DNA from: Monarcha castaneiventris obscurior
Taxonomy: Eukaryota > Chordata > Aves > Passeriformes > Monarchidae
Assembly: GCA_026261815.1 (NCBI GenBank)
Contig: JAMPIT010000566.1
Coordinates: 23,833,001-23,897,000 of the forward strand
DNA length: 64,000 bases
Direction of reading: 5' to 3'
Shown here in pieces: positions 12,450 through 25,400 of this stretch. The notes beneath the pieces are model-generated. The model did no database searches, was not told the origin of the DNA, and saw only the letters and a program-made list of their open reading frames with translations. Position numbers and translations under genes: made by a program. The number at the start of each line of letters is the position of its first letter. The stretch's first letter is position 1.

Positions 12450-13319
12450 ATACAGAAAAAAAAGTGTCTTTATTAGCATTGTTACAGGCAATGCATACAT
12501 AAGAACTGATCCTTAAAGTGTACAACCCCCCAGCCAAGTTTAAAGCAATAGAATCAGCAGATTGAGATCTATATTGTACACATGTGCAGTAACAGGATCT
12601 CTCTGAACCTTCCAACAGAATAGACTGAAATCACTTTACAAAAAAAACGTAAATAAAAATAACACCCATTTTAAAAAAGTACCAGCTCCTAACGAGCTGG
12701 CATAGCATCAAAAATATCAAACAGGGGAGTTGTCCAATCATAAAGAGTTCCTGTAAGGTTTGAGTATTGCATCGTTCACACCCTGCATGTGCCAGGCATT
12801 GAGTTGAAAGCTTAGTAAAAAACACACACCTAAGAGACAAGGTGAAGTTCAGATTTTAAATCTCAATTTTGTCAGTTGTTACTAAATTTTTTTAAATGCA
12901 TCACCAGTATACTTAACATCATCACTCAATGGCAGCGGTGCAAATAATGAACCTTTTCCCTTTGTTAAGAGTTCTGAAATTGAGTCAGAGTTAGCAACGT
13001 CCCTCTCTGGAATCTGTAGCTGACATGATCTTATGCCAATTCCAAAAAACACCCTTAAAAACTTTCAGCTTGTTTCTAAGTGGGTAAATATTAAAACTAG
13101 TTAGCAAAATTAAAGACCAGAATCTTCAGAAGTTATTTTTGTGCATAGTTAAAATGCTGCAAGATGATTTCACATTTAATAAAGCAGACTTTAAAGAAGC
13201 AATTTGCAAGAAAAGATGTTACCTTACAATATCAACCGGTTCAGGGGAAATGTGGGGCAATTTTTTCCCCCAGCCTCTTGCAATTGCTTTTCATCTACAC
13301 TGGATTTTAGTGCAAGTAA
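12450..13319 (-). other. LAMP1: LAMP1 3' untranslated region
   Basis: This is about 0.87 kb from the LAMP1 stop codon to just past the AATAAA at 12474-12469 (- strand). A weaker ATTAAA (13180-13175) could give a much shorter isoform. The ends are inferred. Confidence 0.65.
12469..12474 (-). terminator. LAMP1: LAMP1 polyadenylation signal AATAAA
   Basis: On the - strand the sequence reads CTAATAAAGACAC, a canonical signal about 850 bp after the LAMP1 stop. It is the only AATAAA on that strand in the interval I checked. Confidence 0.7.
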
Positions 13320-13459
13320 TTAAATTGTTTGATATCCAGCATGGCTCCTCTTTCTGCCAATCAGGTAAGCAATCAAGACAATTAGAACAAGACCAGCAAG
13401 GGCTGCACCAACTATTATAGGGATCAGCATGTTATTTTCATCCAGTTGACATTCTTCCA
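13320..13459 (-). CDS. LAMP1: LAMP1 exon 9: last cysteine, membrane span and cytoplasmic tail
   Basis: The acceptor is ctctttag. The exon reads VEECQLDENNMLIPIIVGAA, continues through a hydrophobic span, and ends RKRSHAGYQTI then TAA. Cys373 pairs with Cys336 by family rule. The GY motif at residues 411-412 is the lysosomal targeting signal. Confidence 0.97.
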
Positions 13460-16400
13460 CTAAAGAGAGAGAAAAAGATCCATGTTAGGTGCACCAACAG
13501 ATGGCTACATCCAGAACTTAGCATTCTGCTCTCAGCACAAATAAAATTGGCTCAGCTAGCTTGCCAACAAGGAAAAGGAAGCCAAGTCCACTAACTATGA
13601 CCATTCAGGATGAAGTCTTTCTAGTACCAGGTGTGTACACAATATGGAGATTATACTGATTTTTTCCTCTTCAAGAGCTGTTAGTTACACACAAATTTAG
13701 TCATCATAAATATCCACATGACTCTTCCCACAGTCATTCTGCTTTCACCATAGTCACAAGGGACAGATTTGCCCCTTTCACACAACTGTCTGCACACAGT
13801 TTGGAGGGAAAGGTAGCACCCCTCCTTAACTGTTCTCTGGGCCATCAGGAACAAGTCCAAGTTGTTTCAAAGCTTTTTACACACCTCTCACACTAGCCTC
13901 AACTCGGACACCTTAATCAGCCCCCACATCATCTGTAGTGGGGCATGCAGAGACTAAGCATAGCACCCACAGGCTGACATTTGACTACAGAATGTTACAT
14001 TTCTATCAAAGTATACTTCACAAGTCTTGGGTTTGACAGGGGCTGCCAAATGCAAACCTCTTACCTGGCCCAAATTTGTCTCCATCAATCTTGAAAACCT
14101 GGATCTGAACATTAAATACATTGACAAGGGCTTGGTCCGTGACCTGCAGATTCTCCCTGGAACTGCACTTGTAGGAGTTCCCAACTGAAGCTCTCAGCTC
14201 ACTCATGCTGTTGTTTGATGCTTCAAATTTTGGATCTGTGCAAGAGAAAGTCCTATTATATAAACCTGAAGAGCAGGAGGTGTAAGCTCATAGAGCTGAA
14301 ATTTGATACACTCATCCCCAACATTTCTTACACATTATTTAATGCAAGCTACCCTTAATATTTATAGAAGTAATCTCAGTAGATTTCTTAGAAGTCCTTA
14401 CTTTTTGCTTCAGGAGGCAGAGTCGTGCTTACACTCACACCTTGCAGGAAGAATTTTTCAGCACTTGCATTCTTCAAAAAAAACCAAAAAGCAACAAATC
14501 AGTAGTTGTCATTTAAGCTGTTTATGTACAACACAAGCTGTTCGTGTTCAGGTTCCATTCTGCATGCATTTTGACAAAGGTTTTCAAAGTGTAGACCACA
14601 AACGGCGTTAGCATCCTGAGGAGGTGTTTAGTTGGACTTTAGGAGAGAAAAGCTACAGAAAGTATGCACCTTAAGGAAGATTATTTTGTGGGAGGGCAAA
14701 GAGGCAGAGAAAGGGGCCTTGTCACCCCCAAACTGTTGACTTGACTTGCACATTGCAGGCATAGTCCCACCCATTCCTTAAGCAGCCTACTTGCAGTGAT
14801 CTTCGTACCCCACAGAGCTGCAGAGTCATTTAACAGCAACAGCTCAAGGTGATCAGCATTAAAAGGCGCATGAAGCTCTGACAAACACAGTGGATTCAGT
14901 CCTCAAAGGTACACAGTTCCAATACAACACCTGGGGCAGGGCTGTGGGAAACAGGATTCCCAACCATCACAGGAGACCAGAAGACAAGCACATTTGGCCT
15001 TTGGGCTGTACACAGAATATTAATGAGGACTTAAATCCAGGTCCAGGCTTAAAATTAGATGAGACGCCCAATTGTAACAGGCTCCTCCCAGTTTCAACAA
15101 GAAGCCTTAAGGTGTAAGCAACACAATCTTCAAGGAAGTTCCCATTCCAAACAAAATACTTTTCTGTGTACACATATGTGTGTGTGTATATGTACATAAG
15201 CATTCTTTTCTCACAGTGGTTACCAAGCATAAAACCCACTAAATCCTAGTATTAAAACCAAAGGAATTAGTAGCTATGTCTTTTTCCCTCTTGCACTTGC
15301 CCCAGTTAGTTTTTCCCCATGGGAAGTGCTGCAGGCCCTACACACTCGGTGCAGAGACGCTTACCAATGCAAACTGGAAGACAACCCTCGTTTTCCCGTA
15401 AGTCAGATTCAACAAGGCAGATGTATTGTTGCATGTCCCAGAAGAAGTTGTATTCCGTGGTACGAAGTTCAGCAAATCCAAAGCCATCTGTGAGAGAAGA
15501 GGATCAATTATGACCCTTGAAGAGAGTTTAAACACATCACCTGACACTCAGTCGAGGTGTATCTGGCTCGTGTCACGTGCCTGCAGCGCTGTGTTTGCCC
15601 TGTGGCACAGACACCGGGGCAGACGCGCGCCCTTACAGACCCCTGCAGGCTGCACCGCACTTACCAGGCTGACAGACAACTAAGGGCACATGCACAAAGC
15701 TTTCTGCAGCCCTGGCTGGCTGCAGACAAGAACCCACTGCTTTCTCCATACAAACTGCTTTGGTCCTTGCAGCACAAGGAAAAACATCAAGAACCACCAC
15801 ACTACACAGAGGGCAATATGCTATAAAATACTGCTTTGACATAAGGTAGAAGCAATTAAGGGAACCACCTGTCAGCACAATCTTCTTGCATGTCACTTCA
15901 GTTCAAAATGTTTTAGTTTTGCCCATGGTTCATGATTTTATACGGTCTTGTATCTGCAGGAGGCTGTGGGTTAAATGCACTTGCCAAACAATTAAATAGA
16001 AACCTTTCAGTTGCTCTTAGCTGATCCTCATGTGACTATGGAAAACCTACTTGCCACCTCCTCACTGGTCATTACACTAGAAATCAGCTGTTCCACCAGA
16101 ACACCAGAATCAGGGAATTACACACAATTAAGGTGGCTAAAACACAGTTATCATCATAACAAGAGACTCTACAGCCACACACCAGCTATAAGTGCTCATG
16201 ATTTTACCTCTCAGTCATCATCAACATCATAAATAAATGCAGTAGTTTCTTTTGCAACACCATTTCTCCCTACTGGGGATCTTCAACAGTCCCTTTGGGA
16301 CTTTGGGTTTGTCCATAGGGCTGGCAAGCCAGGCTCTGCACCAATAATGGAAGGAAAGAACCTGTGCCAGGGCTGGATCTTACATAAACCATGTTTTGTT

Positions 16401-19400
16401 TTGGTTTTTTTACTATTAAAACAAGCTGTTAAGTAGCTCTTAAAGCATCAAACCCAAACATCTTCAGTGCTGGCTGGAAGGTAATTAAGTCACAAGCCTG
16501 TCCAGTTTTACAGTAGTAATTTTCCCTCCTACTAGTCATTCACTGTTTCTATGCCTCAGGCCAAATTTCTGTCTTTAACAGTTTAAAAATCTTGTTTCAG
16601 TTGCAACTTTGGTAACAGGATTCCCCATCTCACATCTTGGTAATTGTTACTACTCTTAAATGACCATATACACTTCCTGGATTCAACAGACAAGTTTAAT
16701 ACTGCTTTTAATGAGTGGAAAAATCCTTAAGAAGCACTTTCAGTAGAAGTGTCTGAAATGTCACTAGTCTAGACCAAGTTAAGCAATTCAAATAGAGGAT
16801 AATGATGGATGAACATAAACACCTGGGCTTTTTAAAGAAAAAAGGTTAGTTTACAATAATTTACCAAGTCTTCCCCAGAGAAGAAATTTGAAGGCTTTGA
16901 AGAAACAAAAATCAAAATGTACCTTTTCATCTTTGTTTGGATAGGTGATATTAAGCTGTAAGCCCATGTAAGCAAGTACACAGGTTCCATTTGGACCAGT
17001 CACATTGTATTTACCAACTGCAGGATTTGAAGGTGATGAGGTTGGTGCTGGGTTAGTTGTTGGAACCTGAGTAGTCTGTTTAGGAGTTGTAGGCACCATA
17101 GTAGTAGTAGAGACCATATCTTCAGCACATTCCGTCTCTGCAGAGAAAGGAAAACAGTCATTACCAAACAAAATGAAGCTGTGGGATGATCTACCTTTAG
17201 ACACAATTTCAAGTAGCTTTTTTCCTAATAAAAGATAATAAAAGCTCAGAAATGCAATGCTAAAGTATTTCCTAAAATCTTTTTTCAAAGTCTGACACCC
17301 TTTTAAAGCCTGGCATGTGAGAATGACACCTCTGCTGGTAATTTACTGAAGTTCATGGTGACCACATCCACTTTCATTCGCATCTGTCATTTTGCTTTGC
17401 CATTGGGTCAGGATAAATCTGACAGAGCCAGCACTCCTGCTGTCTTCACAGCCAGGCTGGGATCCCTATCACTCAAGGAAAAGCAGAAGAACACTTCTCC
17501 TACCCACTGTTAAAAGTGGTCTCCCAGGAGATGTGTTCTCCTTCCCCTCAATCTCATTATTCTGGCAATACCCACAGCAGCCTTAAAATATTGCTGTGGC
17601 TCTTCTGTCCTTAACAAGGGGATTCTAAAACACTGCTTCTGATGGCAAGTTTTCTGCTGTATCCTCTCACATCCATTTCCCCTTCAGTCCTGCACAAGGA
17701 TCCACCCTCCATGGGGTTAACAAGGCTGTGAAGGTGTGGAAGGTCACCCTTCTCTTTTCATCCAGTCCAGCAGCAACTTCCAAGGAAACAGTGACTCTGA
17801 TTTATTTGCCAGAGTATTTGGAAACATGTGGCAGCAAGATCTTAACTTGATCTGGGAGCCAAGAAGGTTCCTGCATTGAACATCTAAGCCAAAACCAAAG
17901 GTCGTAACAAAGACATTACTAAAGTAGAGGCTTCCATGTTCCAGCCAAGGTCATCTCCACATGCCAGGGATAACAACTTGCAACTTTTTAAGGACAACAG
18001 CAACTGCAGCAACAATCAACTCTGACTCAAAGGGCCTACTTCTAAAATTTAATACATACATCTCTTGCAGATACCAGACACCTAATAAATAGCCTTAAAC
18101 ATAAAACAGCAGCTTAACTTCTGATTATGGCTCAGAAAGAGGAACTCTAATCACACCATCTGAAGTCACACACACTCCAACGTAGCATGCTTTCCTATTT
18201 CTACTCCACTGCTGGAAAGTCAAAGAGCAGAAGGAAGGTAGATGAAGGAGGAGTGATCCTGCATTTTGTAGACAGATACTGGTCTGATCCCAAAATGCAA
18301 TCATTTCCTAACAAACCAAAAAGCAGCTTCCTGGGTACTTCAGTGGAGAATTACCCTCTATCTGCAAGACCTCAACACACAGAGGCTCTTATTTAAGTTG
18401 GCAGAGATGGAAACAACCAAATCACATCGAGTGGAAGTTTCGCCTAGGTGGAGTTTTGATACATTATTTTTACTAAACTGATTTAGAGCAGTTTCTAGTA
18501 GCTTTTCAGGACAGATCAGAAGATGAGACAAATTCTTTCATCTCTTCTCAACAGTTACAGGAAAGCAGATGGCAAAACTACCAACAGAGAGAAAATGAAA
18601 GCCTCCCTTTCAGAGCTGCAGATAAGCACTACCATCCCCTCAGTCACAAACTTCTAGGACACTGACAGAAGTCACCATTTCTAGTTATGCAGCTGTACTG
18701 AATATTGACTCTCCTTCAGTGAGCCTTGTACAGATCACCAGCAGAAATATCCTTTCATTAAAGATTTGCAGAGAAAAAAAAATATTAAGGGAAAATTGCA
18801 GATCTAAAGATTATCAATAACTAGCTGCCTAAGGGACAGGGGAAGGCTCAAGCCTATGAGAATGGCGGGAAAGAACAGATCTGGAGGGCACAATATAATT
18901 TTCAGGTCAAGAAGATTAAAAAAAAAGGATTAAAAAAAAAGGATCAAAAAAACCCAAACAAGAAAGAGCTAACTTATTGTGCACTAGGAATGGAAAAGTC
19001 AGATCCAACACTATAATAAAAACTTAAGGAAGATGATAATTTAAAGAAAAAACTGCGCATGGCAGTATGAATAACAGGAATGTGGAAATAACAAAACCAC
19101 AAAATAACATTCCCCTCCATTCCTGAACTCAGACTAGTGTCTGATCACCATCACAGAACTTCACATCTTTTTTCTAAGAATCAGTAGTTTCATCAAATCA
19201 GTGATATTGCAGGATGGAAAAAAGCAATTTAGAGAACATGACTGTGACAAGTTAAAGCGTTGATGTTTATCTGAAAAAGAAAAGGAAGCATAGGAATAGA
19301 AAATAAAGCTAATGCTGACAAATTTGCATTCCACAAGAAACACCCTCCAGAAATAATGCAATACTGAATTTTTTTAACCAGAGGACTATATAAGAGCAGA

Positions 19401-22400
19401 TCATAAGGTCTTAAAAAAGAAAAGTGTTTCATAGGGAGATTTTATTGAAGTTCTGTAAAAGTTAAAAATCAGCTTTTCCCAATATCATATCTCATGTCTG
19501 AGCCTGCTGATAAATGATCACTTACTATACTTACCTGGTAAAACAACCAGATCAAAGTTTCATAATTGAAAAAAAAGAGAGATTTCTGAAGACTGCAGTA
19601 ATAGAAATCAGGGTTTGGTGTGGGTTTTTTTAAGCATAAATGTAGGTCCACATCTTTACTGCAAACTAGTTCACTGAATGGAAAAGTTTGATCAAGGGAA
19701 TGATACACACAAATCTGAGCCAGTCACGTGAAGCAGCCATAAAAGAAGTCAATGCCACTATTACCACGCATCAGGCAAGGTATTTTTCACAGAAACGGGC
19801 CAAGGTAGAGATACTCCAGTAGAAGGCACTAGTTCATTGTATCCATTCCATGCTAGCATGGGCTACCCTAGATTTTCATATTTGCTTCAACTTAGCAGGC
19901 GCATAAATGGGGTTAACAGCTAAAGAAAAGTTCCACATTTCCCAGGGAAGATGAAGACTCTAAAAGTAATGCAAAGACTTATCACTCCTTAAGACAGTAT
20001 GGGTGGTCAGCTTATACAGCTTTTTTGTGTTTGAGGAGTGCTGCCACAGAAGCAAAGGACATGAACACGCCATGAAGTAACTGGCCTTCAGTAATTTGAA
20101 GTAAAATTCCAAACTGCTTTTCAGAACAAGCAATCAGGATAAAAGTATCACTTTGTGATTGTGCCTGAAAGAGAAAAACCTGACTGTTACAGCTGACATA
20201 AATCCTGTAGGAAGATGTTCGTTTCTGCTCCCTACAGATCAATTCTCTACTGTCTGCCATTATTTCACTAATTTTCCCCAGAGCACACATTAACTAGTTC
20301 AAATTACTTTGGTAGAGGCTATAATGCTTGGAAGTTACCAGATACTTCTTAAACTAGGATTTTGGCCATGTGCCCACTCAACCTACTGCAGCATGTGTTT
20401 AACACCCATACTCATGAATAGCCCAGTACAATACTCATGGGAACCCAGGGCACGATCTCCTAATCATAGATTCCAGCATCCTACAGAGGAAACCTGATGC
20501 ACGTTCATTCATTTCAAAAGATGCTGTTTTCAGAGCTTCAGATCCAGTTTATACCCACCTTAACATGATTAGTCAGGACTTCAAAATAACCTGTTATTGG
20601 AAATATTAGCTCATCAAGTACATTCTCTGTTACAAGATACTTACTGTTTTCACTGAAAGTGCCATTTGTGAGATAAGCTTCCAAAGTGACATTGCTGAAA
20701 GTAACATTCACAGCCTTCATATTGATGTGCTTGGAGTTGATGCATCTGTATTTTGTGCCCCTATGTGCCTGAATAACACTTTTATGTGATACAGTCTTCA
20801 CAACTCCTGTAAAAAGATACACTGCATTAGTATGCACCAGTATTTAATGAAATGACTCAGTATTACATCTGGAAGGGTTACACAACAACAACAGGAAATT
20901 TTCATTTTACCTTCAGATGAATTTGGGAATAAAGTTGCATCTGACAGATTGTAGTGGAAAACTAACTCTTCAACTTGGTACTTGTCTGCAGATTCTGAGA
21001 AATTCAGGCTTAAGGAATGTCCTGCTCCAAAATCCAATATCAGAACTGGATGAGATGCATTATCTTTACCACATGAGCTCTGTGAGTCTACTGAAGCATT
21101 TTGCGGAAGAAAAAAGTGTACAAACTGTGGGGTAGAAAACAAAACACATGTAAGCTTTTCCTAAGAGCTTTTTAAATATCCTATGAAACTGTTACAAACA
21201 TACAGTAGACATTAATATGTGCTATAAGATGTCTACTAATATACCAGTATATAGCAAGCAGCATGTTATTGGCATTCGAGTTTAAGAATCTTGCTCTCTG
21301 AAAGTGAAGTACAAAACAGTAAATACTCACAGCACCTCTATGGATGCTGAAAAAGCCTCAGCAGAGAATTTCTTCAGCTCTCTGCAGCAGTTTGTGAGAG
21401 TTCTGTCTTTCCCATGCAGATTACTTTAAACAAGATTACAGTATTGTAAACTTCTTACACCTGCGGGTTGTTTTGCAGTATTGTTATGGCTTTAACCAGA
21501 CAAATATTTGGGAATGGGTGTCTTAGAACTTGGCCAATCCCCTCAAGGGGTGGATAGCCAAAAGACCAATTACTTTATGCCATTTAACACACTTTTGTGA
21601 ACTAACATATAAAAGCCTTTGGAAAAATTACTAAATAGCTTCCATTTATCCCTGAGCCTGGACTCCGAGTTGTTTCTCTGCTCGGCCGTGCTGAGACCAG
21701 CGACACACCTCTTAGACTTTTCCCTTCCTAAACTAGCAATATGAATTTGCAGGTACTTCTGTACTACAAGAATCAAATCTGGCAAACTGTGGACATGTGA
21801 AAATGGGAGAATTTAAGCTTTGCTTCTTGTAGTACAACTGAGCAAGAGCAAAAGTGAATGGTACATCCTTACATAGCTTGACTGTAATACTTGGAATTTA
21901 TTACACATTGTGAAGAAATGTGGTATCTGAGGACCAAAACAACATTTACTTGGAAGTTTTGAGCTTACTGTTTACAAGAAGAAACAGACAAAAGTATGTT
22001 ATGAAAGAAGTCAGTTCTGAGTGCCAGCATCACCATTGAAAACATGGATTATACAATATAAGGCTCAACTCAAATCACACATAGCAAGTGCACCACTGGC
22101 AAAGTAGTAGGATTTTTTTAACCTTGTACTACACTGATGGCTAGGAAAAAAAAATCTACTTCAACAAAACAAAACTGCAATAAGACTATAAATTATCCAC
22201 AAATCCTATTCAGTAGTGAAGATACAAAAAAATCAGAAAATGTATTGTTAAAGCAAATTCTTATTTTTCCATTAACAAGATTTTGCTGTTAATATGGAGC
22301 AATCTGTAAGCACTGAACTAGTCTGTAGATACACTGAAATCTACAGATTTGCTAAGTAGGAAGGCCACAGATTTCTGGAGTTTAAAAAGTTTAAAAGCTA

Positions 22401-25400
22401 CGTGCCAACAGCCGTTTCAGTTCAGATTTAGTCCATGTGAGTGTGACCAAGTTACCAAAAGAGAACTCGTAGTATTTTTGCCTTTACAGCTCCAGTGAAA
22501 GCCATTTTAGTCATCAATAGGACTGGTGTGGAATTTCAGTCACAAAAGTCATTTCACGTGTTTTGTTTGTGATTGTTTCAGGCAGCCTTAACCTTGCCAT
22601 TTAATTAGAAGAAGCATCCGTAATAAAGAGAAGCTGATGCAACATGATTGGGAAGGTAAAAATCCTTACTGAAGCAGTTTATAATGCATAAAAATACTCA
22701 TTGAAAGTTTAAATACTGCACACGTGCAGAAATATCACACCTTTTATAAATACTAAAACTACTGACAAGTGACAAGCAGTAAGATACTCACTGCCCTTAC
22801 CTGTTTTTGCCCATTGTTTTTGTATTCCACTGAGAAGGCTACTGTCAAATCAGCAATTATGCAGACCTTACCACTTGAATCTTTCACTTCAAATGAAGAG
22901 GAAGCCTGTAAAAAGCCTGATAAAAATAAAAAGCAGTTAACTTGGTGTCACATAAATTTGCATTTTTGATCCCAAAGAGACAAATATGTACAACTGTATA
23001 TTTTGGGAGTACAACCTAAGCAGTTGAGTTTGGAAACTTGGGCATTAACAGTCTCTAGCTTCAACATCACTAACAAACAGAAGGCAAATTTAACACCGCA
23101 TCTATAAAAACTCAAAGCCACCCAAACCAAAACTGTTGACATGCTGGGTCCTAAGAGGTAAGAAAAATATGCAACGAACACCAGTCATAGCGTTCAGTGT
23201 TCACCCTATACAGCAACAATTTTACCATCTGCAGCCAGACCTGACAGCTTATTTGATTCTGCATGCCCTACAACACTCTGCCTTCCCCCCACAGCACACC
23301 ATGCAGCCTTCATTCCTGTTGTACCAGGACACTCAGCTGCACATGCAGTGAATGCAGCATTTAGAAAGCTTGGATTGACTGCAGATGTTTTGAAGGCACT
23401 GCCAAAAATAGCATGATAGAGCATGCTACCCTTGCCAGGAGAACTTCTCTTTACTGTCAGCACACTCTCCACACTTGAGAGGAGGAGGAGGCTAAGACCT
23501 TGACACAAACTGAGGTTATGTTTTCCTGACTGGTTTAAGCTAAACTCAGACTGAGCTGCTGAGAAAAGCAGAGAAAAGCTTTTCTGCCCCTTGTTCTGCT
23601 CCGGCCTCAATGCTCAGAGCATGCTGAGTACAACTGCCCAAAGTATCGACTTAACAGGGCAAGAACACACAGCAAGGGGAGCACACAATTATCCTTTCTG
23701 GTGGCAGCATGGACTGGGACCAGTGTCACCAGGGTCCACTGCCAACAAAGCTTCACACTGGGGACACACTGTGGGAGGCCGCAAACAGCTGTAAAGCTGG
23801 TTATCTCCTACTTCATTCGTGGCAAGGGATACCTGACAGTGCTCCTGCACCTGACCAGTTCTTTATTTTAGAGCCTTTTATTTTTCAGATTCCCAATTTG
23901 TCACCACCACCACCCCCAAGCGAACCTCACTGCTAGAAGCCTGCACCATTTCCATGCTAGCACTGTATCAGTTTGCATTTGCAACAACTTCAGTCTTGCA
24001 GAAAACCTGATAAAAAACCAGCTGCAAGACATAAACCATTATCACAAGCAAATAAGCCTTAACAAGTCACACAGGCTAATCCATTCAACTGTTGATAATA
24101 GCAAAGAGATCCAGATGAGAGATGATCCATTAGCTAGCTTCCCTCCCCAAGAAGTTTTCATAAAACAAATCCTAACTTTAAAACTTTCCACTGTAGAACT
24201 ATGGTGTGTACAATTGTATTAAGACAATTATTGTGAAAAATTGGACTTTTGTCAGCTGGACTTCAGTAGAAAGCACATCAGTCACAGGAACACATTGGAA
24301 ACTATTTCTCTGGCACCCAGCAAGCATTTTCCCTTGTTGCCTTCCCCTTAGCAACATCACATCCTCCCCCCTCACCACAGAGGGCAAAGCTTAAACTGGA
24401 ATTCATTCAACTTTACCCAGTTTTTGAAGAGTCAAGACTTGAGATCAGAGAAAGACAGAAGAAAAAAAATGCTTAAGAGCAGAGAATGTAGAAAATCTAT
24501 TTCAAACCAAAACTGTCCTACCTTTTGCTTTATGTCCAGCATAAAATGTTCATTAAGGACCATATATTCACAAAGAAATGTTATTTATTGCAATTCAGAG
24601 CAGTATCAGAAACAGGTTCTTCCACACGGAAGTTTCAATTTGCAAAGTTTCCTTCGATTTGCATTTACATCTGGAACTTTTTTACATTTTATGCAAGCAC
24701 TAGTTTTCTCAAAAGCAAGCTGCTTACACTTTCCTCAAGATTTCTAGCACAGCGTAAAAAAAGTGCAGAGGAAGGGAATAAGAATCCATTGCTCCTCGAA
24801 CTAACACTATGACTGAAGAATGTGCTAGAATGAAAACCTTCAGTGTGCATGCAGACTCCCTTGTTTGATCGCTATTAAAAATCTTGGCAATTTTAGAGCT
24901 AAAAATAATCAAGTAACAGGGAGTAAAAGAATGAAAGAAAAATAATTTTTAAAAGAAATGCAGGGGAAAGAAAAGACTGAAAAACAATTAAGAAAACTGT
25001 TGCTGACCTAAATGAAAACACTGACAGACCTGTCTATTACAGATGATTCAGAGAACAACAGACAATGCAGAGGTACCAGAAAGCACCAAATGGAAGACAA
25101 GTTCTGGTAATGAAGAGCTGATAAATCACCCCCAGCAAGTTTAAGCAATAAAGAATAAGGGGCATGAATGAACATTAAATAGTAACACCTGCATAACTAC
25201 TAGATTTTTTTAAGGTTAAATTCACATCATTATATGAATCCTGATTTCATTAGTGTGGAACAAATGCTATAAAACCCCAGTCCTCTTAAGAAATATTCAG
25301 CAGCTGCTGGAGTTGCAGTGTCAGTGATGAGACAGATGCAACCAGCACGAGACACTGAGCTGTCCTCGATGGAGTGGCGAGAACTGCTTCACTGCAAGTA

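Noticed and set aside
22905..22916. Alternative LAMP1 exon 2 acceptor after 'ttacag'
   Set aside because: It would shift the frame relative to exon 1; the upstream 'tatcag' acceptor keeps the signal peptide and domain in frame.
24371..24385. A second CTCF-like core (cacagagggca)
   Set aside because: It lacks the GC-rich 3' half and has extra mismatches on the 5' side.
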